DNA from: JASGCK01 sp031538565 | GTDB taxonomy: Bacteria; Pseudomonadota; Gammaproteobacteria; Burkholderiales; Burkholderiaceae_C | Direction of reading: 5' to 3' | DNA: 33,315 nt | NCBI GenBank assembly: GCA_031538565.1 | Contig: JAVKLS010000052.1 | Coordinates: 1-33,315 of the forward strand | Shown here: piece after piece, positions 22,658 through 30,812 of the stretch | Layout: each line of letters opens with the position of its first letter | Numbering within the stretch: the stretch's first letter is position 1 | The notes under the pieces: model-generated | Databases searched by the model: none | The model's input: the letters and a program-made list of their open reading frames with translations, nothing else | Told to the model about the DNA's origin: nothing | Made by a program: the position numbers and the translations under genes

Positions 22658-23929
22658 ATGAGCAACAAACCTCTCGCAGGCGTCAAAATTATTGACTTCA
22701 CGCACGTTCAAGCAGGCCCTGCTTGCACTCAAATGTTGGCTTGGTTTGGTGCCGATGTAATCAAAGTCGAGCGCCCCGGCAGTGGCGACGTCACCCGTAG
22801 CCAATTGCGTGACATTGAGGGGGCCGACGCCTTGTACTTCACCATGCTCAACTCCAACAAGCGCTCCTTGACCTTGGACACCAAAAAACCCGAAGGCAAG
22901 GCTGTGCTCGAAAAAATGATTAAAGAGTCTGATGTCATGGTCGAAAACTTTGGTCCTGGCGCTTTGGATCGCATGGGCTTTACATGGGAGTACATCCAAC
23001 AGCTGAACCCAGGCATGATTTTGGCTTCGGTCAAAGGCTTTAGCGACGGTCACCACTACGAAGACCTCAAGGTCTACGAAAACGTGGCGCAATGTGCGGG
23101 CGGCGCAGCCTCAACCACGGGTTATTGGAAGGGTGAAAACGCAGGCCCTACCATTTCTTCGGCCGCCTTGGGCGACTCCAATACTGGTATGCACTTGGCC
23201 ATTGGCATTTTGACCGCCTACATTGGCAAGCAAAAAACAGGCAAGGGTCAAAAAGTGGCCGTATCCATGCAAGACGCGGTGCTAAACCTTTGCCGCGTCA
23301 AGATGCGCGATCAGTTGCGCCTTGACCGCGTTGGTTATCTGGAAGAGTACCCACAATATCCGCATGAAATGGAAGCTTTTGCAGATGGCGTGGTACCACG
23401 CGGTGCCAACGCAGGCGGCGGCGGTCAGCCTGGTTGGATTTTGAAGTGCAAGGGCTGGAAGACCGACCCCAACGCTTACATTTATTTCACGGTCCAAGGT
23501 CACGCTTGGGAGCCTATTTGCGATGCGCTGGGAAAACCAGAATGGAAGAATGACCCTGCTTACAACACGCCACGCGGTCGTCAGCCTCACATCATGGACA
23601 TCTTTGCCACCATCGAAGACTTCATCAAAGACAAGACAAAATTTGAAGCCGTAGACATTTTCCGAAAATTTGATATTCCTTGCGCACCCGTGCTCTCGAT
23701 GAAAGAGCTGCTGCACGACAAATCATTGCGTGCCAGCGGCTCCATTGTGGACGTGCCTCATCCTGTGCGCGGCTCCTACACCACAGTCGGCAGCCCCATC
23801 AAGTTCAGCGACATGAAGCCCGAAGTCACCGCCTCGCCACTCTTGGGCGAGCACACCGATCAAGTGCTGGCTGAATTGGGTTACAGCGCCACCGAAATTG
23901 CCGCAATCCACGCAGCCAAAGCGGTTTAA
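22658..23929 (+). CDS. frc: Formyl-CoA:oxalate CoA-transferase
   Basis: This 423-residue class III CoA-transferase swaps CoA from formyl-CoA to oxalate, supplying oxalyl-CoA for Oxc. DFTHVQAGPACTQM, NSNKRSLTLD and VMVENFGPGALDRMGFTWEY follow the family closely. Catalytic Asp173 lies in ALGDSNTGMH, and the flexible glycine loop GGGGQPG, diagnostic for formyl-CoA transferases, is at 253-259. The length is very close to the Oxalobacter enzyme (428). AGGAG 8 nt before the ATG is a strong ribosome binding site. It is 64 nt after oxc; a short stem (ATCC-N6-GGAT) followed by seven T residues at 22594-22615 lies in that gap and might reduce read-through a little. Confidence 0.95.
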   Translation: MSNKPLAGVKIIDFTHVQAGPACTQMLAWFGADVIKVERPGSGDVTRSQLRDIEGADALYFTMLNSNKRSLTLDTKKPEGKAVLEKMIKESDVMVENFGPGALDRMGFTWEYIQQLNPGMILASVKGFSDGHHYEDLKVYENVAQCAGGAASTTGYWKGENAGPTISSAALGDSNTGMHLAIGILTAYIGKQKTGKGQKVAVSMQDAVLNLCRVKMRDQLRLDRVGYLEEYPQYPHEMEAFADGVVPRGANAGGGGQPGWILKCKGWKTDPNAYIYFTVQGHAWEPICDALGKPEWKNDPAYNTPRGRQPHIMDIFATIEDFIKDKTKFEAVDIFRKFDIPCAPVLSMKELLHDKSLRASGSIVDVPHPVRGSYTTVGSPIKFSDMKPEVTASPLLGEHTDQVLAELGYSATEIAAIHAAKAV

Positions 23930-23980
23930 GTTTTTAAGCAGCCAACCCCGAGATTCACTTTTATTCCAGGAGAAAAACCG

Positions 23981-24994
23981 ATGAAGATGCTCAAACTGCT
24001 ATCAAACATCGCCATGGCGCTGACGCTGGGCGCTGCGGCCTTGACTACGCACACGGCTCAAGCGCAAGCTTGGCAGCCGACTAAACCCGTTGAGTTTGTG
24101 GTGCCTGCGGGCACGGGCGGCGGGGCTGACCAAATGGCGCGTTTTTTACAAGGTGTGATTGCCAAACATAAACTCATGAATCAGCCGCTGATCGTAGTCA
24201 ACAAAGGTGGCGGTGCGGGTGCTGAAGGTTTTTTAGATGTCAAAAACTCGCGCTCTGACGGTCACAAAATCATCATTACGTTATCTAATTTATTCACCAC
24301 GCCTGCGGCTACGGGCGTTCCGTTTAATTGGAAAGATTTAACACCTGTCGCCATGCTGGCCTTGGACGAATTTGTGCTGTGGATCAATTCAGAATCGACT
24401 TATAAAACCACTGCCGACTATGTGAAGGCCCTCAAAGCGGGCGCAGATGCTCAATACAAAATGGGCGGCACGGGTGCCAAGCAAGAAGACCAAATCATCA
24501 CCGTGGCTTTAGAAAAAGCTGTGAACAAAAAAATGACCTACTTGCCCTTTAAAGGCGGCGGTGATGTGGCTGTGCAGCTGGTGGGCAAACACATTGACTC
24601 CACCGTGAACAACCCAATTGAAGCGGTGGCACATTGGAAAGGTGGCAGCTTGCGCGCTTTGTGCGTGTTTGATACAGCAGTCATGCCTTACCCCAAAAAG
24701 ATCACCGCCACGCAGTCTTGGAAAGATATTCCGACTTGTAAATCGCAAGGTCTGGATGTGGAGTATTTGATGTTGCGCGGCATCTTCATGGGTCCTGGGG
24801 CTAAGCCAGAGCAGGTGGCGTATTTTGTGGATTTATTCAAAAAAGTGCAGACCTTGCCTGAGTGGAAAGAGTTCATGGAAACGGGTGCTTTCAAAGATAG
24901 CTTTCTGACGGGCAATGATTTTGCCAACTGGTTGATTAAGGCCGAGGTGGAGCACTTTCGCTTGATGCGCGAAGCTGGATTTTTGGCTAAGTAA
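23981..24994 (+). CDS. tctC: TctC/Bug-family periplasmic binding protein of a tripartite transporter
   Basis: This 337-residue protein has a signal peptide (about residues 1-28, hydrophobic core ALTLGAAALTTHTAQA) and is periplasmic. The mature start WQPTKPVEFVVPAGTGGGAD is the classic Bug/TctC ligand loop that contacts carboxylates. It captures an organic anion and feeds it to the TctA/TctB membrane pair encoded next. It lies 51 nt after frc with a strong AGGAG ribosome binding site, so it is probably in the same transcript. That placement suggests oxalate or a precursor of it as ligand; this is inference, since Bug proteins bind many carboxylates. The symbol is used for the family, not for proven tricarboxylate transport. 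Confidence 0.9.
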   Translation: MKMLKLLSNIAMALTLGAAALTTHTAQAQAWQPTKPVEFVVPAGTGGGADQMARFLQGVIAKHKLMNQPLIVVNKGGGAGAEGFLDVKNSRSDGHKIIITLSNLFTTPAATGVPFNWKDLTPVAMLALDEFVLWINSESTYKTTADYVKALKAGADAQYKMGGTGAKQEDQIITVALEKAVNKKMTYLPFKGGGDVAVQLVGKHIDSTVNNPIEAVAHWKGGSLRALCVFDTAVMPYPKKITATQSWKDIPTCKSQGLDVEYLMLRGIFMGPGAKPEQVAYFVDLFKKVQTLPEWKEFMETGAFKDSFLTGNDFANWLIKAEVEHFRLMREAGFLAK

Positions 24995-25027
24995 TTTTTA
25001 ATTGCCCGCGCGAGGAGGAGGCACCCC

Positions 25028-25525
25028 ATGAAAATAGAAAAAGATATCCAAGAACGCTGGATGGAGTTGGTTGTTGCAGCTTTTTTTTGTTGCATCGGCG
25101 CATTGGTCATTGCTGACAGTTACCGTGTCGGTAATGCTTGGACTGTGGAAGGCCCACAGCCTGGCTACTTTACGTTTGCCATTGGTGTGGTGTTGATTTT
25201 TGGCGCTATTTGGGTCTGGACTGAAACCCTATTCAATTGGAAAAAAGACGGCGGTGCTGCCGTTTTTGTGGGTGGCGAAGAGTTGATTTTGGTGCTCAAA
25301 ATGTTTTTACCCACCGCGGCCTATGTGGTAGTGCTCATGTTCATGGGCTTTTATGTGTCATCCATCGTGTTTATTGCGGCTTTTATGATGTGGCAGGGCA
25401 AGTACAGATGGATTAAATCGGTATTAGTCGGCTTTGGTGTGGCGGCGGTGCTGTTTGGTTTGTTTGAAATTTGGTTTCTGGTGCCTTTGCCCAAAGGTTC
25501 TGTAGAAGCCTTGTTCGGTTATTAA
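25028..25525 (+). CDS. tctB: TctB-family small membrane subunit of a tripartite transporter
   Basis: This 165-residue protein has four predicted membrane segments (about 14-31, 46-63, 88-106 and 108-150 in two stretches). GPQPGYFTFAIGVVLIFGAIW after the first segment is typical of TctB. It is the small integral subunit that works with TctA to move the anion delivered by TctC, driven by an ion gradient. The AGGAGG-type ribosome binding site at 25013-25020 is strong. It is 33 nt from tctC and 32 nt from tctA. Confidence 0.88.
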   Translation: MKIEKDIQERWMELVVAAFFCCIGALVIADSYRVGNAWTVEGPQPGYFTFAIGVVLIFGAIWVWTETLFNWKKDGGAAVFVGGEELILVLKMFLPTAAYVVVLMFMGFYVSSIVFIAAFMMWQGKYRWIKSVLVGFGVAAVLFGLFEIWFLVPLPKGSVEALFGY

Positions 25526-25557
25526 AACGATCACAGCACTAGAAAGGTCGACTAAAA

Positions 25558-27054
25558 ATGGATGAAATCAGCAACCTCTTTAACGGCTTTGCCGTTGTAC
25601 TGACATTCCAAAACTCTCTGCTCATGCTGGTTGGCATTTTGCTGGGCGTGCTCATTGGGGTCTTACCTGGTTTGGGTGGCGCCAACGGCGTGGCGATTTT
25701 GCTGCCGCTGACCTTCAGTATGTCGCCCACTTCGGCCATCATCATGCTGTCTTGCATTTATTGGGGTGCTTTGTTTGGTGGGGCCATTACTTCGGTGCTG
25801 TTCAATATCCCAGGTGAGCCTTGGTCGGTAGCCACCACCTTTGACGGCTATCCCATGGCTCAAAAAGGTCGAGCGGCACAAGCCTTAACGGCAGCCTTTA
25901 CCTCGTCTTTTGTGGGGGCGTTGTTCGCCGTCATCATGATCACCTTTTTGGCTCCGTTGGTGGCCAAATTTGCTCTTAACTTTGGCCCGCCTGAGTTTTT
26001 TGCGGTGCAATTGCTGACCTTTTGCAGCTTCATCGGCATGAGTAAAGAGCCCCCAGTCAAAACCCTGCTGGCCATGATGCTGGGCTTTGCCTTAGCCGCC
26101 GTTGGCTTGGACAGCGTAACGGGCACTTTGCGAATGACCTTTGGGTTTGAGAGTATGTTGCAAGGTTTTGATTTTCTGATCGCAGTGATCGGATTATTTG
26201 GCATTGGTGAGATTTTGCTCACCATGGAAGAAGGACTGGCTTTTAAAGGTAAAGACGGCAAGATCAATTTCCGCGATGTGATTGCAACTTGGAAAGAATT
26301 GCCACGCTACTGGGCCACATCCTTGCGCGCTTGTTTGGTGGGTTGCTGGATGGGCATCACCCCAGGCGGTGCGACCCCTGCCTCGTTCATGAGCTATGGT
26401 CTAGCCAAACGCTTTTCTAAAAAGCCCGAAGAGTTTGGCAAGGGATCGATCGAAGGCGTGGTCGCCCCCGAAACCGCAGCGCACGCCGCAGGCACCAGCG
26501 CGCTCTTGCCCATGCTGACACTGGGCATCCCAGGTTCGCCCACAGCGGCGGTGCTCTTGGGCGGCTTGCTTATCTGGGGTTTGCAGCCAGGACCTTTGCT
26601 CTTTACCGAGCAAAAAGACTTTGTCTGGGGCCTCATCGCCTCCATGTACCTCGGCAACATCGTCGGCTTGATCGTGGTGCTGACCACCGTTCCTTGGTGG
26701 GCTGCCATTTTGCGCATCCCCTTCTCCATCATTGCGCCTGTCATTGTGGTCATCTGTGTCGTGGGAGCTTACACCGTGCACAACAAACCTTTTGATATCA
26801 GCATGATGATGGTCTTTGGTGTCATCGGCTACACCTTTAAAAAGCTCAAATATCCGCTCGCGCCCCTGGTGCTGGCGCTGGTGTTGGGCGATATGGCGGA
26901 GTCCAGCTTCCGTCAGTCGATCCTTATTTCGCAAGGCTCTCTGACCGTCTTTTGGAGCAGTCCACTGGCCGCCAGCATCACCACCCTAGCCCTCGTCATG
27001 TTGGTCTGGCCCTTGGTCAACAAAGGCGTTACCAAGATTAGAGGTCAAAACTAG
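25558..27054 (+). CDS. tctA: TctA-family large permease subunit of a tripartite transporter
   Basis: This 498-residue integral membrane protein is the main channel subunit, with about 10-12 hydrophobic segments. Both family motifs are present: GVLIGVLPGLGGANGVAILL (30-49) and, near residue 263, GITPGGATPASFMSYGLAKR. It completes a TctCBA set directly behind oxc and frc. TctA proteins use the proton or sodium gradient to import organic acids bound by the partner TctC. The last 17 bp overlap the 3' end of the convergent xdhC-like gene, so no independent terminator lies between them. Confidence 0.93.
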   Translation: MDEISNLFNGFAVVLTFQNSLLMLVGILLGVLIGVLPGLGGANGVAILLPLTFSMSPTSAIIMLSCIYWGALFGGAITSVLFNIPGEPWSVATTFDGYPMAQKGRAAQALTAAFTSSFVGALFAVIMITFLAPLVAKFALNFGPPEFFAVQLLTFCSFIGMSKEPPVKTLLAMMLGFALAAVGLDSVTGTLRMTFGFESMLQGFDFLIAVIGLFGIGEILLTMEEGLAFKGKDGKINFRDVIATWKELPRYWATSLRACLVGCWMGITPGGATPASFMSYGLAKRFSKKPEEFGKGSIEGVVAPETAAHAAGTSALLPMLTLGIPGSPTAAVLLGGLLIWGLQPGPLLFTEQKDFVWGLIASMYLGNIVGLIVVLTTVPWWAAILRIPFSIIAPVIVVICVVGAYTVHNKPFDISMMMVFGVIGYTFKKLKYPLAPLVLALVLGDMAESSFRQSILISQGSLTVFWSSPLAASITTLALVMLVWPLVNKGVTKIRGQN

Positions 27055-28054
27055 TCAGGGTCGTCTCTCGCATATCGGGCTCCGTCTGTCGTGCTGCGGT
27101 TGAATTTTCTGCAATCGCATTCTTCACCTGCACAATTTCAGCCACGATTGACACTGCAATTTCAGCAGGCGTTTTTGCCCCTAAATGCAGTCCGACGGGG
27201 CCGTGGAGTTTTGCAAAACCTGCCTCTCTTATATCGAAATGCTCAATCAGTCTTGCTTTGCGTGTGGCTTGATTGCGTCTGGAGCCCAGCGCACCCACAT
27301 AAAACGCATCGGATTGAAGGGCCTCCATCAGCGCCATATCGTCTAGTTTGGAGTCATGTGTGAGCGCCACGATAGCTGTGTGCGCATCCACGCCCATTTC
27401 GCGCACAACATCATCGGGCATGCCCTCCATGCGGGTGACGCTCTCCATGCGCAGCGTAGCGGCATACTCTTCACGCGGATCGCAAACCAGTACTTCAAAA
27501 TCCAGTATTTGCGCCATTTGCGCCACTGCTTGGCTGAGTTGTCCTGCTCCGATTAAAAGAAGCCGCCACTTAGGACCAAACAGTGTTGTGAGGGTGAGGC
27601 CGTCAAACACCATTGTTTCGCCTCGCGCTGCACTACGAAGCTGCACCACCCCTGTTGATAAGGTCAATGTTCTGGCCAAAAGCTCGTGATTTGCTGTGCG
27701 ACTAAGCAGATCCTCAATCCAAACACGATCCAGCAGCGGCTCTTGTACCAAACGCAGCGTGCCGCCGCAAGGCAAACCAAAACGAGCTGCTTCGTCTTTG
27801 GTTACCCCGTAGGCAATCATCGACGGCTTATCCCCAGAGTGCTCACCCGCTTTGATGCGGGAAATTAAGTCGTCTTCGACGCAGCCGCCCGAGACCGAGC
27901 CGCTGACCATGCCATCGTCACGTACCGCCAGCATGGCGCCAGGAGGACGCGGCGCACTGCCCCACGTCTCAACAACCGTGACGAGGGTCACTTTGTGGCC
28001 GCTCGCCCTCCAGCTCAGAGCATCAGCTAAGACGCGGAGATCCAAAGACTCCAA
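27038..28054 (-). CDS. XdhC-family molybdenum-enzyme maturation factor
   Basis: This 338-residue cytoplasmic protein belongs to the XdhC/CoxI family, which binds molybdenum cofactor and promotes its sulfuration and insertion into xanthine-dehydrogenase-like enzymes. The N-terminal domain has VETWGSAPRPPGAMLA and SGSVSGGCVEDDL with the conserved Cys58. The C-terminal Rossmann domain has LLIGAGQLSQAVAQMA and YVGALGSRRNQATRKARL. The start is a TTG that directly abuts the TAA of the upstream hydroxylase subunit; the next ATG is 40 codons on, inside the conserved domain, so the TTG is the likely start and translation is probably coupled. It serves the IorB-like enzyme encoded just before it. Confidence 0.9.
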   Translation of the reverse strand: MESLDLRVLADALSWRASGHKVTLVTVVETWGSAPRPPGAMLAVRDDGMVSGSVSGGCVEDDLISRIKAGEHSGDKPSMIAYGVTKDEAARFGLPCGGTLRLVQEPLLDRVWIEDLLSRTANHELLARTLTLSTGVVQLRSAARGETMVFDGLTLTTLFGPKWRLLLIGAGQLSQAVAQMAQILDFEVLVCDPREEYAATLRMESVTRMEGMPDDVVREMGVDAHTAIVALTHDSKLDDMALMEALQSDAFYVGALGSRRNQATRKARLIEHFDIREAGFAKLHGPVGLHLGAKTPAEIAVSIVAEIVQVKNAIAENSTAARQTEPDMRETTLTSFDL

Positions 28055-30190
28055 TTAAGCCGCCTTAATTGCATCTGCCGTCAAAGGCAAACTGCGTACA
28101 CGCTTGCCCGTGAGCGTTGCTACTGCATTGGCAATTGCTGGCACAACTAGCGCAGTCGCTGGCTCACCAATGCCACCGGGCTTCTCGGTACTCTTCACTA
28201 AAATAACGTTCATCTTGGGTGATTCGTTCATGCGAACGACAGCAAAGTTGTTGTAGTTGGTTTGCTGCACGCGGCCTTTATCAACCGTAATTTCTTGCAT
28301 TAAACCTGCGCTCATGCCAAAAACGATACTGGACTGAATTTGAGCCTCAACGGTATCTGGATTCACCAATCGCCCCGCATCCACCGCCACCGTGACTTTA
28401 TGGACTTTCACGCCATCTGCGCCAACCGAAACCTCGGCAACTTGCGCCATGTAAGTGTCGTACCCCTCTTGCAGAGCAATGCCCAGCGCACGTCCTGCTG
28501 GCAGCTTTTTGCCCCAACCCGCCTTATCGGCAGCCAGCTTCAAAACATTCGAAAATCGTGGCTTATCTTTGAGTAGTGCCATACGAAACTCGTACGGGTC
28601 TTTGCCTGCTGCCTTGGCCATTTCATCCATAAAGCTTTCGTTCGCAAACGAGTTCATGTTGTGGCTCACTGCGCGCCAATAGCCAACGCGAAAACCTGTG
28701 TCATAAATCACAAGGTCGTGCTGAGTATTGGGAATGTTGTACGGACCTGTTGCCGCTTCGGCCATGAATGGATCAAACGTATCTTTTGGCAAGCCAAATG
28801 CACGCTGCGTCACCGACTGCGAAGCCACTTTAAAGTGCAGCGCCACTGGGTTGCCAGCCGCATCCAAACCGCCTGTCAGTTGATTCACCCCCATAGGACG
28901 ATAGAAGTCATGCGTCATATCGTCTTCGCGCGACCAGATCAGCTTCACGGGCTTGCCCAAGGCTTTAGAGATTTGCGCCGCTTGCATGATGAAGTCGAGC
29001 TCAATTCGACGACCAAAACCGCCACCCAAAAACGTGGTTTGCACGCTAATGTCTTCTGGCTTGATACCCAGCACCGCAGCCGTTGCTCCCACAGCGCCTT
29101 GCTGGAACTGCGTTCCACCTATCAGCAAACATTTGCCATTTTTAAAGTCGGCTGTAAAGTTCATTGGCTCAAGCGCCGCATGCGCTTGCATCGGCGTGTA
29201 GTACTCCGCTTTAACAACCTTGGCAGCACCTGCCAAAGCTTTTGCTGCATCCCCCACGGACTTACCAATTGGCAACACCTTGCCGTCAGCAAGGGCTTTG
29301 CGCGTAGCGACCGCCATGGATTTATCGCTGAGTGCGGCAACTGCACCCTCATCCCACTCGACTTTGAGCACTTTACGTGCTTGCGCTGCTTGCCAATAGC
29401 TATTGGCCACCACCGCCACGCCGTCGTTGATCTGCACTACATCGATCACGCCAGTCATGGCTTTCGCCGCTGCGCCATCAAAGGTTTTGATCTTGCCGCC
29501 AATCACTGGGCATTGCTCAAGGCTGGCATAGACCATGCCAGGCAATTTCACATCAATCCCAAATTGTGCCGTTCCGTCCGTTTTGGCGGGCGTATCTAAG
29601 CGCTTGGTTGCTTTGCCCACGATTCTGAAATCTTTAGGATCTTTAATCGTTGGTTTTTCTGGTACCGACTGACGCGAAGCTGCTTCGGCCATTTCGCCGT
29701 AAGTGGCTTTTTTACCCCCTGGAGCTGTCAACATACCTTTGTCCGCTTTGACTTTTTCTAAATCCACACCCCAACGTGCAGCGGCTGCAGAGCGCAGCAT
29801 CTCACGCACCTGAGCACCCGCAACACGCAGCTTCTCCCAGCCGTCACGCACCGAAGTTGAACCGCCCGTAATTTGCGCACCGAGCAGTGCATTCGTGTAC
29901 GCAGCGCCTGGTGGCGCAATCGCAACCTTAATTTGCTTGATATCGACATTGAGCTCTTCCGCAATCAGCATCGGCATCGACGTATACACGCCTTGCCCCA
30001 TCTCGGACCTTGCCGACAAAAGCGTGATGGTGTTGTCGTCTGCAATATGCACCCAAGCATTCGGGGTATAGAGCATTGCAGCAGCCTCGGCATTTGACAT
30101 AGGTAATGTCACGCCCAACAACAAACCGCCAGAGGCAATACCAGCGGTTTTGAGAAACTCACGACGCGATGTTTGAATCATATTTTTCAT
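28055..30190 (-). CDS. TAT-exported molybdopterin-binding subunit of a xanthine-oxidase-family hydroxylase (IorB-like)
   Basis: This 711-residue protein is the large subunit of a two-subunit molybdenum hydroxylase of the isoquinoline 1-oxidoreductase/aldehyde oxidoreductase type. The N-terminus has a twin-arginine signal (SRREFLKTAGIASGGLLLGV), so it is predicted to fold in the cytoplasm and act in the periplasm. GGGFGRRIELDF, FRVGYWRAVSHNMNSFANE and EKPGGIGEPATALVVPAIAN carry cofactor contacts; the Glu in GGIGEP is the catalytic base in the family. AAGGAG 8 nt before the ATG supports the start. It is 12 nt after the 2Fe-2S subunit and abuts the XdhC gene. The usual cytochrome c partner of exported members is not in this locus. 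Substrate (aldehyde, N-heterocycle or 2-oxoacid) is unknown. Confidence 0.9.
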   Translation of the reverse strand: MKNMIQTSRREFLKTAGIASGGLLLGVTLPMSNAEAAAMLYTPNAWVHIADDNTITLLSARSEMGQGVYTSMPMLIAEELNVDIKQIKVAIAPPGAAYTNALLGAQITGGSTSVRDGWEKLRVAGAQVREMLRSAAAARWGVDLEKVKADKGMLTAPGGKKATYGEMAEAASRQSVPEKPTIKDPKDFRIVGKATKRLDTPAKTDGTAQFGIDVKLPGMVYASLEQCPVIGGKIKTFDGAAAKAMTGVIDVVQINDGVAVVANSYWQAAQARKVLKVEWDEGAVAALSDKSMAVATRKALADGKVLPIGKSVGDAAKALAGAAKVVKAEYYTPMQAHAALEPMNFTADFKNGKCLLIGGTQFQQGAVGATAAVLGIKPEDISVQTTFLGGGFGRRIELDFIMQAAQISKALGKPVKLIWSREDDMTHDFYRPMGVNQLTGGLDAAGNPVALHFKVASQSVTQRAFGLPKDTFDPFMAEAATGPYNIPNTQHDLVIYDTGFRVGYWRAVSHNMNSFANESFMDEMAKAAGKDPYEFRMALLKDKPRFSNVLKLAADKAGWGKKLPAGRALGIALQEGYDTYMAQVAEVSVGADGVKVHKVTVAVDAGRLVNPDTVEAQIQSSIVFGMSAGLMQEITVDKGRVQQTNYNNFAVVRMNESPKMNVILVKSTEKPGGIGEPATALVVPAIANAVATLTGKRVRSLPLTADAIKAA

Positions 30191-30202
30191 ATTTATTGCT
30201 CC

Positions 30203-30667
30203 TTAAACCTTACGCATAGAGGCGGCCGCATCTTTAATCGCAGCCTTGATACGCGGATACGTGCCGCAGCGACAGATATTGCCACTCATGGCGTCATCAA
30301 TATCTGCATCACTTGGGTTTTTGTTTTTAGCCAAAAGCGCCGCAGCGCTCATCAATTGCCCAGACTGGCAATAGCCGCACTGCGGTACGTCGTGCGCGAT
30401 CCACGCTTTTTGCAGTGGGTGATCATTCTTTTTAGAGAGTCCCTCGATCGTAGAAATTTTCTTGCCAGCCACACTGGATACAGGGGTTTGGCAGGAGCGC
30501 ACAGGAGCACCATCCAAATGCACCGTGCACGCACCGCATAACGCTGCACCACAACCAAATTTGGTGCCCGTCATCCCCAGTTCGTCTCGCAGCACCCACA
30601 ACAAGGGTGTTTGACCCTCTGAGGTCGCCGTCATTGACTTGCCATTAACTTGAAATTGAACGCTCAT
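30203..30667 (-). CDS. 2Fe-2S subunit of the molybdenum hydroxylase (IorA-like)
   Basis: This 154-residue protein is the small electron-transfer subunit, with two 2Fe-2S clusters. The plant-type ferredoxin cluster is at GTKFGCGAALCGACTVHLDG with a further Cys in VRSCQTP. The second cluster is at VPQCGYCQSGQLM and GNICRCGTYPRI. It has no signal peptide and would be exported together with the TAT-bearing partner. The ATG at 30667 is chosen because AAGGAG (30682-30677) is 9 nt upstream of it; an earlier in-frame ATG at 30676 sits directly against that site. Confidence 0.93.
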   Translation of the reverse strand: MSVQFQVNGKSMTATSEGQTPLLWVLRDELGMTGTKFGCGAALCGACTVHLDGAPVRSCQTPVSSVAGKKISTIEGLSKKNDHPLQKAWIAHDVPQCGYCQSGQLMSAAALLAKNKNPSDADIDDAMSGNICRCGTYPRIKAAIKDAAASMRKV

Positions 30668-30704
30668 GAGGTGCATCTCCTTAAATTAAAAATTCAGTGT
30701 ATAT

Positions 30705-30720
30705 CTTTCGCCACTTTCGC
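30705..30720. promoter_or_regulatory. Tandem CTTTCGC repeats in the divergent IorA/MocA gap
   Basis: CTTTCGC occurs at 30705-30711 and 30714-30720 with a 9-bp period, in the 145-bp gap between divergent genes. On the minus strand TATACA just downstream of the repeats may be a -10 for the hydroxylase genes, but no matching -35 was seen. A binding-site role is speculative. Confidence 0.2.
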
Positions 30721-30812
30721 GCTATCGCTCCAGGCTGGGATTTACCCTAGTTTGCCTCGTTTACGTCATTTCATTTTCAAAATGCGACAAATGAGTGCGC
30801 ATAATTTGCGGT

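Noticed and set aside
22616..23092. 158-codon open frame on the minus strand opposite the start of frc
   Set aside because: Mirrors conserved Frc codons; no own start signals or recognisable domain.
28661..29599. 312-codon open frame on the plus strand, antisense to the molybdenum subunit gene
   Set aside because: It lies wholly inside a well-supported gene, its translation is rich in His, Arg and Cys with no domain, and it has no ribosome binding site; it is a shadow frame.
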